In this document: piece after piece, positions 17,625-26,259 of the stretch | Numbering within the stretch: the stretch's first letter is position 1 | Layout: each line of letters opens with the position of its first letter | Source of the DNA: Aquibacillus rhizosphaerae | GTDB taxonomy: Bacteria; Bacillota; Bacilli; Bacillales; Amphibacillaceae | Direction of reading: 5' to 3' | Assembly: GCF_030282825.1 (NCBI RefSeq) | Contig: NZ_JASTZU010000018.1 | Location: 310,001-374,000, forward strand | DNA: 64,000 nucleotides | Made by a program: the position numbers and the translations under genes | The notes under the pieces: generated by a model | Databases searched by the model: none | Seen by the model: the letters and a program-made list of their open reading frames with translations, nothing else | Told to the model about the DNA's origin: nothing

Positions 17625-18306
17625 TCTGATAAAATTGGAAATGCGTAAGATGAATATTGGCAGTATGGTATTAACTTTTCTGTGTATCAATGCAGGAATT
17701 ATCGGTATATTTTTATTGTTCGGACTAGACAAAGATGCTAGAGCAGAATTTTTAATGAACTATGAAAGTGTATTCATGTTAATGGAAATATTCATCGTGG
17801 CTGCTTTTGTTATTTATGCATCCGTTCTTCTCTCTCATATGATTATAGAGGAATTTAGGGATAAGACAATCTCTGTATTGTTTATGTATCCGGTCAATCG
17901 CAAAAAACTTCTTGTAGCAAAAGTTCTTATCGTAAGTATGGTAACCTTCATCTCTGTCATTCTCTCTAACATCATTGTATTTGGAAGTTTTGCCTTTTTC
18001 AATTCAAACTTTCATTACATCAGCGATCCCATCACTGTAGATATGTTGACTGAAAGAGCTATACGCACGCTTTTGATTGCAATAAGTTCTGCTGGAATGT
18101 CTTTAATACCGTTATTTTTTGGAATGAGAAAATACTCTGTACCGGCAACGATTACCTCTTCTATTCTTATTATTGCGGTCATCTTTTCCTCCATAGACAG
18201 TAGTACGAATCTTTATTCATTCATCACTATCCCGATTTCACTAGGGATCGTTGGATTTTTAATAGCCTATCTCGTTATCACGAAAGCTGTAAAAGCTGAC
18301 TTTTAA
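17617..18306 (+). CDS. ABC-2 type permease of the peptide-antibiotic exporter
   Basis: The 229 residues have about six hydrophobic segments and the N-terminal MRSLIKLEMRKMNIG lead typical of BcrB-like permeases. ATG at 17617 follows GGAGGCAATCAAC within the end of the ATPase gene. Partner of the preceding ATPase. A terminator hairpin begins at the stop codon. Confidence 0.85.
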   Translation: MRSLIKLEMRKMNIGSMVLTFLCINAGIIGIFLLFGLDKDARAEFLMNYESVFMLMEIFIVAAFVIYASVLLSHMIIEEFRDKTISVLFMYPVNRKKLLVAKVLIVSMVTFISVILSNIIVFGSFAFFNSNFHYISDPITVDMLTERAIRTLLIAISSAGMSLIPLFFGMRKYSVPATITSSILIIAVIFSSIDSSTNLYSFITIPISLGIVGFLIAYLVITKAVKADF

Positions 18307-18342
18307 CAAACAAGGGGAAGATCCTGCATCTCCCCTTGTTTG
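18307..18342 (+). terminator. Terminator of the ABC exporter module
   Basis: CAAACAAGGGGA and TCCCCTTGTTTG form a perfect 12-bp stem with a 12-nt loop, directly after the permease stop. The following T-rich stretch is weak. Confidence 0.75.
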
Positions 18343-18525
18343 CTGTTTATATGGAAACTCCCCTAAACGATTTAAAACGACATATTATTTTTTCTTAGGC
18401 AATGTAACAAACCATGGACGTTGTTTATACACTTGTGAATAGTTTTTTAGCCCACTCTCTCTTATGTTTATTATTGTTGTGTAAGGGAAGCGCATTAATG
18501 GATACAAGATATAAGGAGGCAAACT

Positions 18526-19326
18526 ATTTTTTATTTAGGATCAACAATCAAAAACTTAAACATACAAGCAACAGATGGAAAGCTAGGTGGAATAAGGGAC
18601 ATTCTTTTTGACGACCAGTATTGGACAGTACGTTATCTAGTAGTGGATACTAGAAAATGGCTACCTGGGAAAAAGGTATTGCTATCACCTATTTCATTTG
18701 ATTATGTTGACCTTGAAAAAGAGATTGTAAATGTATTCGCATCAAAAGAGACAATTAAAAATGCCCCAAACAAAGAGGAAGATCAACCTATTTCTAAACA
18801 GGTTGAAATAGATTTAGCCGATTATTATGGTTGGCCAATCTATTGGAATAGCTACTCTATGTTAGGACCTTGGGGAGGTTACCCAGGCCCGATGCAATTA
18901 ATGGATGCACAAAATCAGGGGTTAATTCAAGAAGAAGTCCGTTCAATTCAATCAGAAGAGAATCACCTTAGAAGTGTAAATGAAGTCAAAGGTGAATTTT
19001 TTGGTTATCAAGTTAACACGATAGATGAAGAAATAGGACATGTTACAGATTTCGTTCTCGATGAAGCCAATTGGAAAATAACCTATTTAGTAGTTGAAAC
19101 TAGCAAACTATTACCAGGCAACACCAAATCCTATCTACTTGCCACTGATTGGATTCAAGATATCCAGTGGGAAAAACAACAAGTAACTGTTGACCTAACA
19201 AAAGAACAAGTGGACAAAGGAATAGGGTTTGACCGTAACACACCTATTACAAGAGAATATGAAGAAAAATTATATAGTAGTTTTGACAAACCGAAATACT
19301 GGAATAGCAAGAGTCATACTAGATAA
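18526..19326 (+). CDS. Duplicated PRC-barrel domain protein, apparent ATT start
   Basis: Two PRC-barrel modules are visible: residues 4-80 (LGSTIKNLNIQATDGKLGGI, then WTVRYLVVDTRKWLPGKKVL) and about 155-235 (FGYQVNTIDEEIGHVTDFVL, then WKITYLVVETSKLLPG). Related proteins usually begin MFYLGS or similar. Here AAGGAGG at 18513-18519 is followed after six nt by ATT TTT TAT TTA GGA, so either ATT (18526) is the start codon or the original ATG has mutated. The next usable start, GTG at 18643, would delete half of module one. The 266-residue product is probably cytoplasmic. PRC-barrel proteins have roles in RNA processing and photosystem assembly elsewhere; none can be assigned here. Confidence 0.75.
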   Translation: MFYLGSTIKNLNIQATDGKLGGIRDILFDDQYWTVRYLVVDTRKWLPGKKVLLSPISFDYVDLEKEIVNVFASKETIKNAPNKEEDQPISKQVEIDLADYYGWPIYWNSYSMLGPWGGYPGPMQLMDAQNQGLIQEEVRSIQSEENHLRSVNEVKGEFFGYQVNTIDEEIGHVTDFVLDEANWKITYLVVETSKLLPGNTKSYLLATDWIQDIQWEKQQVTVDLTKEQVDKGIGFDRNTPITREYEEKLYSSFDKPKYWNSKSHTR

Positions 19327-19335
19327 AATCATTGA

Positions 19336-19375
19336 AAGTGTGGAGAAAACCTGATTTTCTCCACACTTCATTTTT
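19336..19375 (+). terminator. Intrinsic terminator after the PRC-barrel gene
   Basis: AAGTGTGGAGAAAA / TTTTCTCCACACTT, a perfect 14-bp stem with a 5-nt loop, followed by CATTTTT. Confidence 0.9.
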
Positions 19376-19466
19376 AGCTTGTGATTTGATAATTATAATG
19401 AAGTTTTCTTATTCAAAATAAAACCCTTACAGAAGAAAAGAATAACTAAAGTTGCTCCTATAAAAG

Positions 19467-20504
19467 TCAGCTTTTTAATTGATTACTTATGTATTTCGCA
19501 TCTTCCCCAACACCTTGAATTAATGCAGAACTTCTATTGTGTTGCCATGGTAGTCCTAAAAAATATAAACCTTTTTGTAATGTGACACCCCTATCGTGAA
19601 TGGGAAAACCTCCATCGTTGAATAGTTTAGGTATATCTATCCAACGATAATCTGATTGATAGCCAGTTGCCCATACTACATTATTTACTGATAATTGGCT
19701 TCCGTCTTTAAAGATAACAGAATCATTTTTAGAAGAAATAGCTCGTGGTTTTAACATTATAAATCTATCTTTAATTAATTTTTTTAATTCAAACCCGAAA
19801 ATAGGATCTGGCTTATTTTTCAACATTTTCCCAAGCTTTGTATTATGGGAGGCTTTATTTACTCCTAATTTATTTAAATACCAGAAGATACTTTTATTGC
19901 CAATGTCTTGTGGTAGAAACTTCATTTTATTGCCAACAGATAAATAGACTTCTCTCTCTTTCGATAACTCAGCGGCAATTTGTGCTCCAGAATTTCCTCC
20001 TCCTACTATCAAAACTGAGCCCTTTTTTAAATGATTGGGATTTTTGTATTCCGAAGAATGAATTTGTGAAATCTCATCAGACAAGCTAGTTGAAAATTTA
20101 GGAATTCGTGCTTTTTGAAAAGGTCCAGTTGCAACGACTACGTTATCAGCAATTATTATACCTTGATTTGTCTCAATCACAAATTCATTATTAGCTGAAT
20201 GCAGTCTCTGAACTTCTCTATTGTTTTGTATAGGTAATGAAAATTTCTCAGCATATACCTTTAAGTATCCAGCAATATCATCTTTTGTTGGGTATAAATT
20301 TGATTTCTTGTCAAGACTTAGACCTGGAAGTGAGCTAAAATAACTAGGCGTAAACAACCTTAAAGAATCATAGCGGTTTTTCCATACTTCACCAAGCTCT
20401 GTTGATTTATCTAAAATCAAAAAAGTTAAGCTGCTTTTTTTCAAATAGTACCCCATCGAAAGTCCAGCCTGCCCGCCTCCAATTATGACCACATCATATT
20501 TCAA
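19467..20504 (-). CDS. Flavin-dependent monooxygenase-like protein (ArsO/CzcO type)
   Basis: The 345 residues start with an FAD-binding Rossmann motif (DVVIIGGGQAGLSMGYYL) and have a second NAD(P)H-binding motif (VLIVGGGNSGAQIAAEL, about residue 165). The segments EVWKNRYDSLRLFTPSYFSS and WATGYQSDYRWI are typical of class B flavoprotein monooxygenases. The start is TTG at 20504 with GGAGATGAT upstream. It lies 132 nt after an ArsR-family repressor gene in the same direction and is probably controlled by it. Similar ArsR-flavoprotein pairs occur in arsenic and metal resistance loci, but no other resistance gene is present here, so the substrate is open. Confidence 0.8.
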   Translation of the reverse strand: MKYDVVIIGGGQAGLSMGYYLKKSSLTFLILDKSTELGEVWKNRYDSLRLFTPSYFSSLPGLSLDKKSNLYPTKDDIAGYLKVYAEKFSLPIQNNREVQRLHSANNEFVIETNQGIIIADNVVVATGPFQKARIPKFSTSLSDEISQIHSSEYKNPNHLKKGSVLIVGGGNSGAQIAAELSKEREVYLSVGNKMKFLPQDIGNKSIFWYLNKLGVNKASHNTKLGKMLKNKPDPIFGFELKKLIKDRFIMLKPRAISSKNDSVIFKDGSQLSVNNVVWATGYQSDYRWIDIPKLFNDGGFPIHDRGVTLQKGLYFLGLPWQHNRSSALIQGVGEDAKYISNQLKS

Positions 20505-20636
20505 CGGCTATCATCTCCAATTAATCTTTATTTTCAGTACATGTCTTCACCATCAAAACATTCATATCAAAATTTAACTTTTCATTCCATAAAGGGCACT
20601 ACGGGCTTAATCTATTTTGTAGAAGACCTTCTTTTG

Positions 20637-20954
20637 CTAGATATGATTTTCACAACTAGCTATATCATTTTGCACGTCTTCAAGAACAACATCGAACATG
20701 TTTAATAAGCCACGAACTTGTTGATTTCGTAAACTATAAAAGATATATTTCCCTTCCTGTCTTCCAACGATGAGCCCACAACCTTTCAAACAGGCTAGGT
20801 GCTGAGAGATACTTGATTGACTTACATCTAAATCTGAAACAATCTGTGATACCGTTCTTTCTTTTTCTTTAATACACTCAAGGATTTGTATTCTAACTTT
20901 ATGTGAAAAACCATGTAAGAACTTAATCTTCATATCCATATCAACTTTTACCAC
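20637..20954 (-). CDS. ArsR/SmtB-family metal-sensing repressor, CmtR-like cysteine pattern
   Basis: The 105-residue winged-helix protein (SQIVSDLDVSQSSISQHLACLK) lacks the alpha-3 ELCVC motif of ArsR/CadC. Instead it has Cys in HLACLKGCGLIV, four residues apart, plus a C-terminal Cys in IASCENH. This is the CmtR arrangement, where such residues bind Cd(II)/Pb(II). The start is GTG at 20954 with AAAGGGTG upstream. Two 22-bp palindromes lie in its promoter, so autoregulation is likely. The metal specificity is inferred from the cysteine positions only. Confidence 0.85.
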   Translation of the reverse strand: MVKVDMDMKIKFLHGFSHKVRIQILECIKEKERTVSQIVSDLDVSQSSISQHLACLKGCGLIVGRQEGKYIFYSLRNQQVRGLLNMFDVVLEDVQNDIASCENHI

Positions 20955-20970
20955 TTCAGCAACACCCTTT

Positions 20971-20992
20971 CATATTAGACAATTCTAATATG
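20971..20992. promoter_or_regulatory. ArsR-type operator 1
   Basis: CATATTAGA and TCTAATATG are perfect 9-bp arms with a 4-nt spacer, 17 nt upstream of the arsR GTG start, downstream of the -10 element. Confidence 0.85.
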
Positions 20993-21004
20993 TTCTGATA
21001 CCAT

Positions 21005-21033
21005 CATATTAGCAATACCTAATATGAGTGTCA
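21005..21033 (-). promoter_or_regulatory. arsR promoter and ArsR-type operator 2
   Basis: On the minus strand TTGACA at 21028-21033 is followed after 17 nt by TAATAT at 21005-21010. The palindrome CATATTAG / CTAATATG (21005-21026, spacer 6 nt) fills the space between the two boxes, an arrangement suited to repression. It is a near copy of operator 1, with centres 34 bp apart. Confidence 0.85.
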
Positions 21034-21288
21034 ATTAGATTTTTAAAGCCTTTAATTAAATATTCATGAAAGAGTATGCTAGAATTTAAGTAGTAAGTAT
21101 ATCAATTTCACTTTGTTTAATGTAGCAATAAACTCTTGGTCACAGCCTTCTTGAGGAAGCAAAACCCAAAAATGGTGAAGTGGTAACTGAAGACTTATCG
21201 TAACTGACCTTATATTTAATAGAAATGCCTATTGGGGTATAATGCTACGGAAGTGAGACAAATTTAAATTTAGAATAGAGGTATTTGT
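21034..21288. other. Region upstream of bdbD with a possible gene tail
   Basis: On the plus strand an open frame around 21135-21201 reads GHSLLEEAKPKNGEVVTEDLS then stops; it has no start and no recognisable family, and may be the tail of a lost gene. A TATAAT at 21237-21242 could be the bdbD -10 element, but no good -35 is visible. Confidence 0.3.
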
Positions 21289-21969
21289 ATGGCAAGAAGA
21301 AAATTTTCACCCTTTCAAATGGTAGTTATTTTTACATTAGTTATTGTGGCTGCATTGGTTGCTATAGTTGTGATTAACAATAATAAGGATTCGAATAGTG
21401 AAACGACATTTGATAAACAACCACCACTTGAGGGACAGCCTGTCTTAGGGCAACCTGGTGCACCTGTTACAGTTGTGGAGTTTGGTGATTTTAAATGTCC
21501 ATCTTGTAAAGCTTGGGGAGAAAGTGTTTATCCTCAACTTGTAGAGGATTATGTAGATAAAGGTAAAGTGAAGTTTGCCTTTATCAATGTACTGTTCCAT
21601 GGTAATGAATCTAAGTTAGCATCACTTGCTGCTGAATCGGTATATGAACAAAGTCCAGAAAGTTATTGGACGTTCCATAAAGAACTATTTAACGCACAAC
21701 CATCAATGGAAAATCATGATGAATTATGGGTTACAAATGAGAAACTTATAGAAATAGCAAGTAATATTTCTGGTATTGACACACAGCAATTAAAGCAAGA
21801 CTTAGAGAACGAAACGACTATAGATAAAGTGAACGTAGACACAACATTAGTAGAAGAATTCGGCGTAGAGCTTACGCCAACAATTATGGTAAACGGTACG
21901 ATGCTTAAGGACCCTTTTGACTACGAAAAAATAAAAAGTCTAATCGAACAAGCGTTGGAAGGAAATTAA
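21289..21969 (+). CDS. bdbD: DsbA-like thiol-disulfide oxidoreductase
   Basis: The 226-residue protein has an N-terminal membrane anchor (about residues 9-30) and an extracytoplasmic thioredoxin-fold DsbA domain with active site C70-P-S-C73 in [12 protein letters not shown] and a cis-proline segment [10 protein letters not shown]. It oxidises cysteines of exported proteins, as B. subtilis BdbD does for competence and secreted proteins. The ATG at 21289 lies close to the membrane segment. The bdbC gene follows 3 nt after the stop. Confidence 0.93.
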   Translation: MARRKFSPFQMVVIFTLVIVAALVAIVVINNNKDSNSETTFDKQPPLEGQPVLGQPGAPVTVVEFGDFKCPSCKAWGESVYPQLVEDYVDKGKVKFAFINVLFHGNESKLASLAAESVYEQSPESYWTFHKELFNAQPSMENHDELWVTNEKLIEIASNISGIDTQQLKQDLENETTIDKVNVDTTLVEEFGVELTPTIMVNGTMLKDPFDYEKIKSLIEQALEGN

Positions 21970-21972
21970 AGC

Positions 21973-22398
21973 ATGGTAAACATGAGACAGTTCGCTTTAT
22001 ATTTTGCTTGGGTAGTTTCAATTATAGCAACACTTGGAAGTCTGTATTTTAGTGAAATACGTGGGTTTATCCCGTGTGAGCTATGTTGGTATCAACGAAT
22101 TTTCATGTATCCATTAACCTTAATACTCGGGATTGGTACATTTCAAAATGATCCATCTATACGAAAATTTGTATTACCAATGGCAATTATTGGTTGGTGT
22201 ATCTCTCTATTCCACTTTCTTGAACAAAAAGTCCCTGGATTTGCGGCCATTAAGCCATGTGCCAATGGGGTGCCTTGTAGCTCGGAGTATATAAACTGGC
22301 TTGGTTTCATTACTATTCCATTTTTAGCATTAACTGCATTTTCATTAATCATTGTATTTATGTTTGTTTTAAATACTCAGAAGAATAAAATTGAATAA
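21973..22398 (+). CDS. bdbC: DsbB-like disulfide oxidoreductase
   Basis: The 141-residue protein has four membrane helices and two cysteine pairs: C35-E-L-C38 after the first helix and C96/C102 in the second external loop ([13 protein letters not shown]). It reoxidises BdbD and passes electrons to quinone. The two genes are nearly contiguous and end at a strong terminator. Confidence 0.93.
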   Translation: MVNMRQFALYFAWVVSIIATLGSLYFSEIRGFIPCELCWYQRIFMYPLTLILGIGTFQNDPSIRKFVLPMAIIGWCISLFHFLEQKVPGFAAIKPCANGVPCSSEYINWLGFITIPFLALTAFSLIIVFMFVLNTQKNKIE

Positions 22399-22407
22399 GC
22401 TCTGGAC

Positions 22408-22453
22408 AAAAAAACCTTTACTTTCTTCTGTAATCTTAAGTAAAGGTTTTTTT
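22408..22453. terminator. Bidirectional terminator after bdbC
   Basis: AAAAAAACCTTTACTT / AAGTAAAGGTTTTTTT, a perfect 16-bp stem with a 14-nt loop and A/T tracts on both sides. Confidence 0.92.
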
Positions 22454-22517
22454 ACTAGGTTGTATTATTTTCGTTTATTGATTTCAAATAACATTACTAT
22501 GAACCAATGAATTGTTC

Positions 22518-23190
22518 CTATTCATGACGTTGTATCTTATCACCTTCCGTAGCATTTACAGATATCGGTTCATTTATTTCTCGTAATCCTACTTTAACAA
22601 ACGGTGCTTCAACTCGACCAGATTTATCTAGCTCTTTTTTATCACTTGATTCAGTAACTTCTATTATAATTTCCGTTGTTTCGCTTTGACTAACATCATT
22701 TATTTTAATATCTTTCCCTTTATATTCTTCTCCCAATTTAATATGAACTTGTTTATTTCCCTCTATTAAATCAGAAGCCTCTATAGTAGCTATCATCACT
22801 TAAAACAAATGCATCCCCTTCATCTACAACCCAATACACACTTTCTGTAAGGTCAATGATAACTATGATACTAACTAGTAATGCTGGGAAAATCACAACA
22901 TTAATCTTTTCTAATTTACTTAATCTATTTTTTATGGATTTACGACTGATAATTGGCAACAACACAGTTCCTATAATAGCGATTATTAATATACCGAAAC
23001 TAATGAACAAATAAGTCATACCAGCCCATCCTCCTACAATCAACATTCCATAAGCCATAAACAGAACGATCGATAAGAAAGTAAACAAAGGAGCTAGGTA
23101 TACATGTTTACTATTTTTAGAAGCTAAATAAGTAAAGAAATATATATTTAACCCAATTAATAATCCTATTAATATATACACAAATATCAT
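22518..23190 (-). pseudogene. YesK-like membrane protein gene, probably frameshifted
   Basis: The upstream frame (22771-23190, ATG at 23190 behind GAAGGGTG) gives 139 residues with four hydrophobic segments and a C-terminal GDAFVLSDDSYYRGF. The downstream frame (22518-22799) overlaps it by 29 nt and gives a soluble, acidic, beta-rich stretch (EGNKQVHIKLGEEYKGKDIK). The second frame has no ribosome binding site, so a single four-helix protein with an external C-terminal domain, split by an indel near 22771-22799, is the simplest reading. Two overlapping genes remain possible. The family name is tentative. Confidence 0.45.
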
Positions 23191-23216
23191 CTCTATAACA
23201 CCCTTCGAATTTAAAA

Positions 23217-23363
23217 TTAGGCAAATAAATTAATTATTTTGTCCATGAAAAAGATAATAAAAATATCAAATAACAAAGAAATAATAAACATTCTCTTTCC
23301 ACTGAACATAAACGTAAATATGATTAAGAAGATGGCTGCTGGTAGCAAACATGATGCTACCAA
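23217..23363 (-). CDS. Short hydrophobic open frame, possible gene remnant
   Basis: 48 codons from TTG at 23363, with two hydrophobic stretches (LLPAAIFLIIFTFMF and MFIISLLFDIFIIFFM). There is no ribosome binding site, and a stop codon lies two codons upstream. It lies 27 nt before the YesK-like gene in the same direction. It may be the tail of a membrane protein gene. Confidence 0.25.
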   Translation of the reverse strand: MVASCLLPAAIFLIIFTFMFSGKRMFIISLLFDIFIIFFMDKIINLFA

Positions 23364-23387
23364 AGGTCAAGTATTTTAAATCACAAT

Positions 23388-23425
23388 AAAAAGCAGAGAT
23401 CAAGGATAACTTGATCTCTACTTTT
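23388..23425. terminator. Terminator-like hairpin
   Basis: AAAAGCAGAGATCAAG / CTTGATCTCTACTTTT with a 5-nt loop and one mismatch. It lies 100 nt downstream of the adcA stop and could terminate adcA transcription. Confidence 0.75.
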
Positions 23426-23526
23426 CTATTGAGGACAGGTATTTACACATACATCGGTATAGTTAACCTGCTTTGCCTCGAATAATTTTCATTAATTAAA
23501 TCCACATAGTAATGAATATTTACTCA

Positions 23527-25176
23527 TTAATGTGCCACCATTTCATGGACTATTTCTTCTCCTGTCAATTCTGATGGGTAGTAAGTAGGCCATTTTGTGA
23601 CTTCTTCTAGTAAAGCTTCCCGATCGTTACCCCAATACAAGTGGTAATGACCAGCTATTGTTGGATAAATACTGTGATCACTAAATTGAATATATTGTGG
23701 TAGTCCTTCAGTCTCTTCTGTAAGCTTGAAGATAAACCTTACACCTCTATTTCCAGCTTCATACGTTAAAATCTCATAACCATCATACGTGTACTTACCA
23801 GTCTTTTCTTCACCATTTTCATAAAATGTTACTGTATCTCCTTCAATTACAATACGATTTACCTCTGTTTTATAGCCTATCTCATAATATTCCTTATACT
23901 CTTCTGCTGTTTTTTCTCCATCATGTTCTGATTTATGAGCAAAAACTTCATCTAGCGTACCATCTTGAAGATAAGGATAAACAGACTGCCAATCTCCTTC
24001 CCAATCAGAGAGGGGACGATCCTCAATTTGGTCATCTTCAAAATATCCTGCATAAATTTGCTCTGTATCTTCTTCATGAGCATGACCATGTTCATGCTCA
24101 TGTTCGCTCTCTGATGATTCATCTGTGACTGCTGGTGATTCAGATAAAGCTGTTGTTAATGCATCTAAATTAGATTGCATTAGTGTAAAGTAATCCTCAT
24201 TATTCTCTATATCTTCTTCTGTTAAAACAGATAAATTGTGAATGCGCAATGTCTCTGCATTAATTTCCTTTCTAACAACATCAGCAACTTTTGGAGTAAC
24301 ATTTTGTTCAAAAAATACATATTTCAAGTCATGATTTTCAGCAATTTCAATGATATTTTGCAACTCTTTTTGTGATGGTTCGTTTGTTGGGCTTAAACCG
24401 GAAACAGGGATTTGCTCAATACCATAAGACTGCTCCCAATACCCGTAAGCAGCATGAGAAACGATAATTTCCTTACCAGGTAAACTATCAATTTCCTCAT
24501 GAAACTCTTCATCTAATTTTTCAAGATTCGTTTTAAGTTCTTCAAAATTTTCATTAAATATTTGTTCTGAATCAGGCTTAAGTTCTATAAGCGTATTCTT
24601 GATATCCTCAGCTAACTGAATGGAACGAATGGGATCCAACCAGATGTGTGGATCTTTGTCTCCATGAGCATGCTCTTCCTCATGATTGTCTTTTTCTCCC
24701 TCATGATCGTGCTCTTCCTCGTGATTAGCATCTTCACCCTCGTGCTCATGACCACCATCTTCATCATGACTATGGTCATGGGAATGATTTATTAAATCTA
24801 TCCCTTTTGAAGCTTCTATTATTTTTACATCTTCGGATTCAATAGCTTCTGAGATTTGTTTTGCGAAAGGTTCTAAACCTGCTCCAATATAGATAAAAGC
24901 ATTTGCTTCAGCAATATTCACTATTTCTTCTGAAGTCGGTTCGTAATTATGAGGATTTGACCCCGCTGGTAAAATTGACTCAACGGAAGCTTCACCTCCT
25001 GCAATCTGTTCTGCAAAATACTGTAGTGGATAAACTGTAGTGAAAATCTTTAGATCTTCCTCTGAATTCTGTCCATTGGTGCTAGCTTCACTACTATCTG
25101 TAGCTCCATTCTCACAAGCAGCTATTACAAAAATCAGTGTAAATAAAGTTAAAGCTCTTATTACTTTTTTATACAT
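23527..25176 (-). CDS. adcA: Zinc-binding lipoprotein AdcA with C-terminal ZinT domain
   Basis: The 549-residue protein is a ZnuA-ZinT fusion. It has a lipobox before C21 (FVIAAC), a cluster A-1 binding-protein domain (about residues 40-345) with metal-site His in GSNPHNYEP and SHAAYGYW, a His/Asp/Glu-rich loop at about 130-175, and a ZinT domain (about 372-549) starting QIYAGYFEDDQIEDRPLSDW and containing the GHYHLYWG metal site. It captures Zn2+ for AdcBC. A Zur-box-like palindrome lies 33 bp upstream of the start. AAGGAGG precedes the ATG. The adcCB genes lie upstream with a separate Zur box. Confidence 0.95.
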   Translation of the reverse strand: MYKKVIRALTLFTLIFVIAACENGATDSSEASTNGQNSEEDLKIFTTVYPLQYFAEQIAGGEASVESILPAGSNPHNYEPTSEEIVNIAEANAFIYIGAGLEPFAKQISEAIESEDVKIIEASKGIDLINHSHDHSHDEDGGHEHEGEDANHEEEHDHEGEKDNHEEEHAHGDKDPHIWLDPIRSIQLAEDIKNTLIELKPDSEQIFNENFEELKTNLEKLDEEFHEEIDSLPGKEIIVSHAAYGYWEQSYGIEQIPVSGLSPTNEPSQKELQNIIEIAENHDLKYVFFEQNVTPKVADVVRKEINAETLRIHNLSVLTEEDIENNEDYFTLMQSNLDALTTALSESPAVTDESSESEHEHEHGHAHEEDTEQIYAGYFEDDQIEDRPLSDWEGDWQSVYPYLQDGTLDEVFAHKSEHDGEKTAEEYKEYYEIGYKTEVNRIVIEGDTVTFYENGEEKTGKYTYDGYEILTYEAGNRGVRFIFKLTEETEGLPQYIQFSDHSIYPTIAGHYHLYWGNDREALLEEVTKWPTYYPSELTGEEIVHEMVAH

Positions 25177-25208
25177 TTTATAGTCCTCCTTAGATTATCA
25201 AACGAACT

Positions 25209-25229
25209 AACCGTAATTATTACGATTTA
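25209..25229. promoter_or_regulatory. Zur box upstream of adcA
   Basis: ACCGTAATTATTACGATTT fits the B. subtilis Zur consensus core TCGTAATNATTACGA with one mismatch. It lies 33 nt upstream of the adcA ATG, where bound Zur would block transcription at high zinc. Confidence 0.85.
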
Positions 25230-25401
25230 TAGAATAAAAATTTTCACTTTTAAAAATACGAATGTTACTTATCAAGAAAATCTTCCTAAACTTCAAACTA
25301 CCTTGCTCATTAGTTTTCTGATACCAATACATTACGATAGTTTTATAGATTTTCTTGCTTTCACCCCTTCTGTTCTAACATTTGCTCACGTTTCAAATTG
25401 A

Positions 25402-26259
25402 TTAAACACCCTCCTTCACCATAAAGAATGAAGTACTTACATTCTTAGAAACTATAGTTACAATAAGAATAAGAATTGTGATCATCACAATGGTTCCGCC
25501 AGGGGGTACACTTAAGTGATAAGCCAAAACTAAACCAATCAGAACGGACGTTTCACCAAATAATACAGATAACGCAATGGTTTGCTTAAAACTCTTAGCT
25601 ATCTTTAAAGCTGAAGCAACTGGTAACGTCATTAAGGCTGAAACAAGAAGAATTCCAACTACTTGCATAGAGGAAGCAATCACTAGTGCTACCATCAAAA
25701 TAAATAAAAGGTGAATCCATCTCCCTTTTACACCTGATACCTTGGCATGATCTTCATCAAATGATAAAACAAATAATTCTTTGTAGAATAAGACAACGAT
25801 CACGAGTACGATAATAGTTATAATTAAAACTGTCCACATATTGGAACGACTCACCGCTGCTACACTTCCAAATAAATAGCTAAACAGGTCGGTATTGAAC
25901 CCATCTGCTAAAGAGATTAATAGCACGCCTAATCCTATACCACCAGAGAGAATAATAGGAATGGCTAACTCTTCATAATTTTTATACATTTTTCGGATCC
26001 GTTCAATTAAAACTGCCCCAAGAACAGAAAAAACCATTCCTAGATATACAGGATTCAAATCAGTTATCATAGCTACTTTTTTTTCTAATAACAGACTCGC
26101 CGCGATTCCTGTTAGTGTAATATGAGAAAGGGCATCTGCAATTAAAGAGAGCCTACGGACTACAATAAAAACGCCAAGTAACGGTCCGACCAGTCCAACT
26201 AGCATTCCTGTAACTGCTGCATTTTGCAAAAATTCATATTTAAAAAACACTTCGAACAT
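25402..26259 (-). CDS. adcB: Zinc ABC transporter permease
   Basis: The 285-residue ABC-3 family permease has about eight hydrophobic segments and the conserved SLIADALSHITLTGIAASLL and DEDHAKVSGVK segments. The ATG at 26259 overlaps the adcC stop (TAATG), indicating coupling. With AdcC and AdcA it forms a high-affinity Zn2+ importer. The metal is assigned from AdcA and the Zur box, since manganese permeases look alike. Confidence 0.92.
   Translation of the reverse strand: MFEVFFKYEFLQNAAVTGMLVGLVGPLLGVFIVVRRLSLIADALSHITLTGIAASLLLEKKVAMITDLNPVYLGMVFSVLGAVLIERIRKMYKNYEELAIPIILSGGIGLGVLLISLADGFNTDLFSYLFGSVAAVSRSNMWTVLIITIIVLVIVVLFYKELFVLSFDEDHAKVSGVKGRWIHLLFILMVALVIASSMQVVGILLVSALMTLPVASALKIAKSFKQTIALSVLFGETSVLIGLVLAYHLSVPPGGTIVMITILILIVTIVSKNVSTSFFMVKEGV

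Noticed and set aside
18414-18611. 65-codon plus-strand open frame
   Set aside because: It overlaps the PRC-barrel gene start in another frame and has no family similarity.
24060-24790. Repeated CATGATCATGC-like blocks
   Set aside because: They encode the His/Asp/Glu-rich metal-binding loops of AdcA and are not a DNA repeat element or CRISPR.
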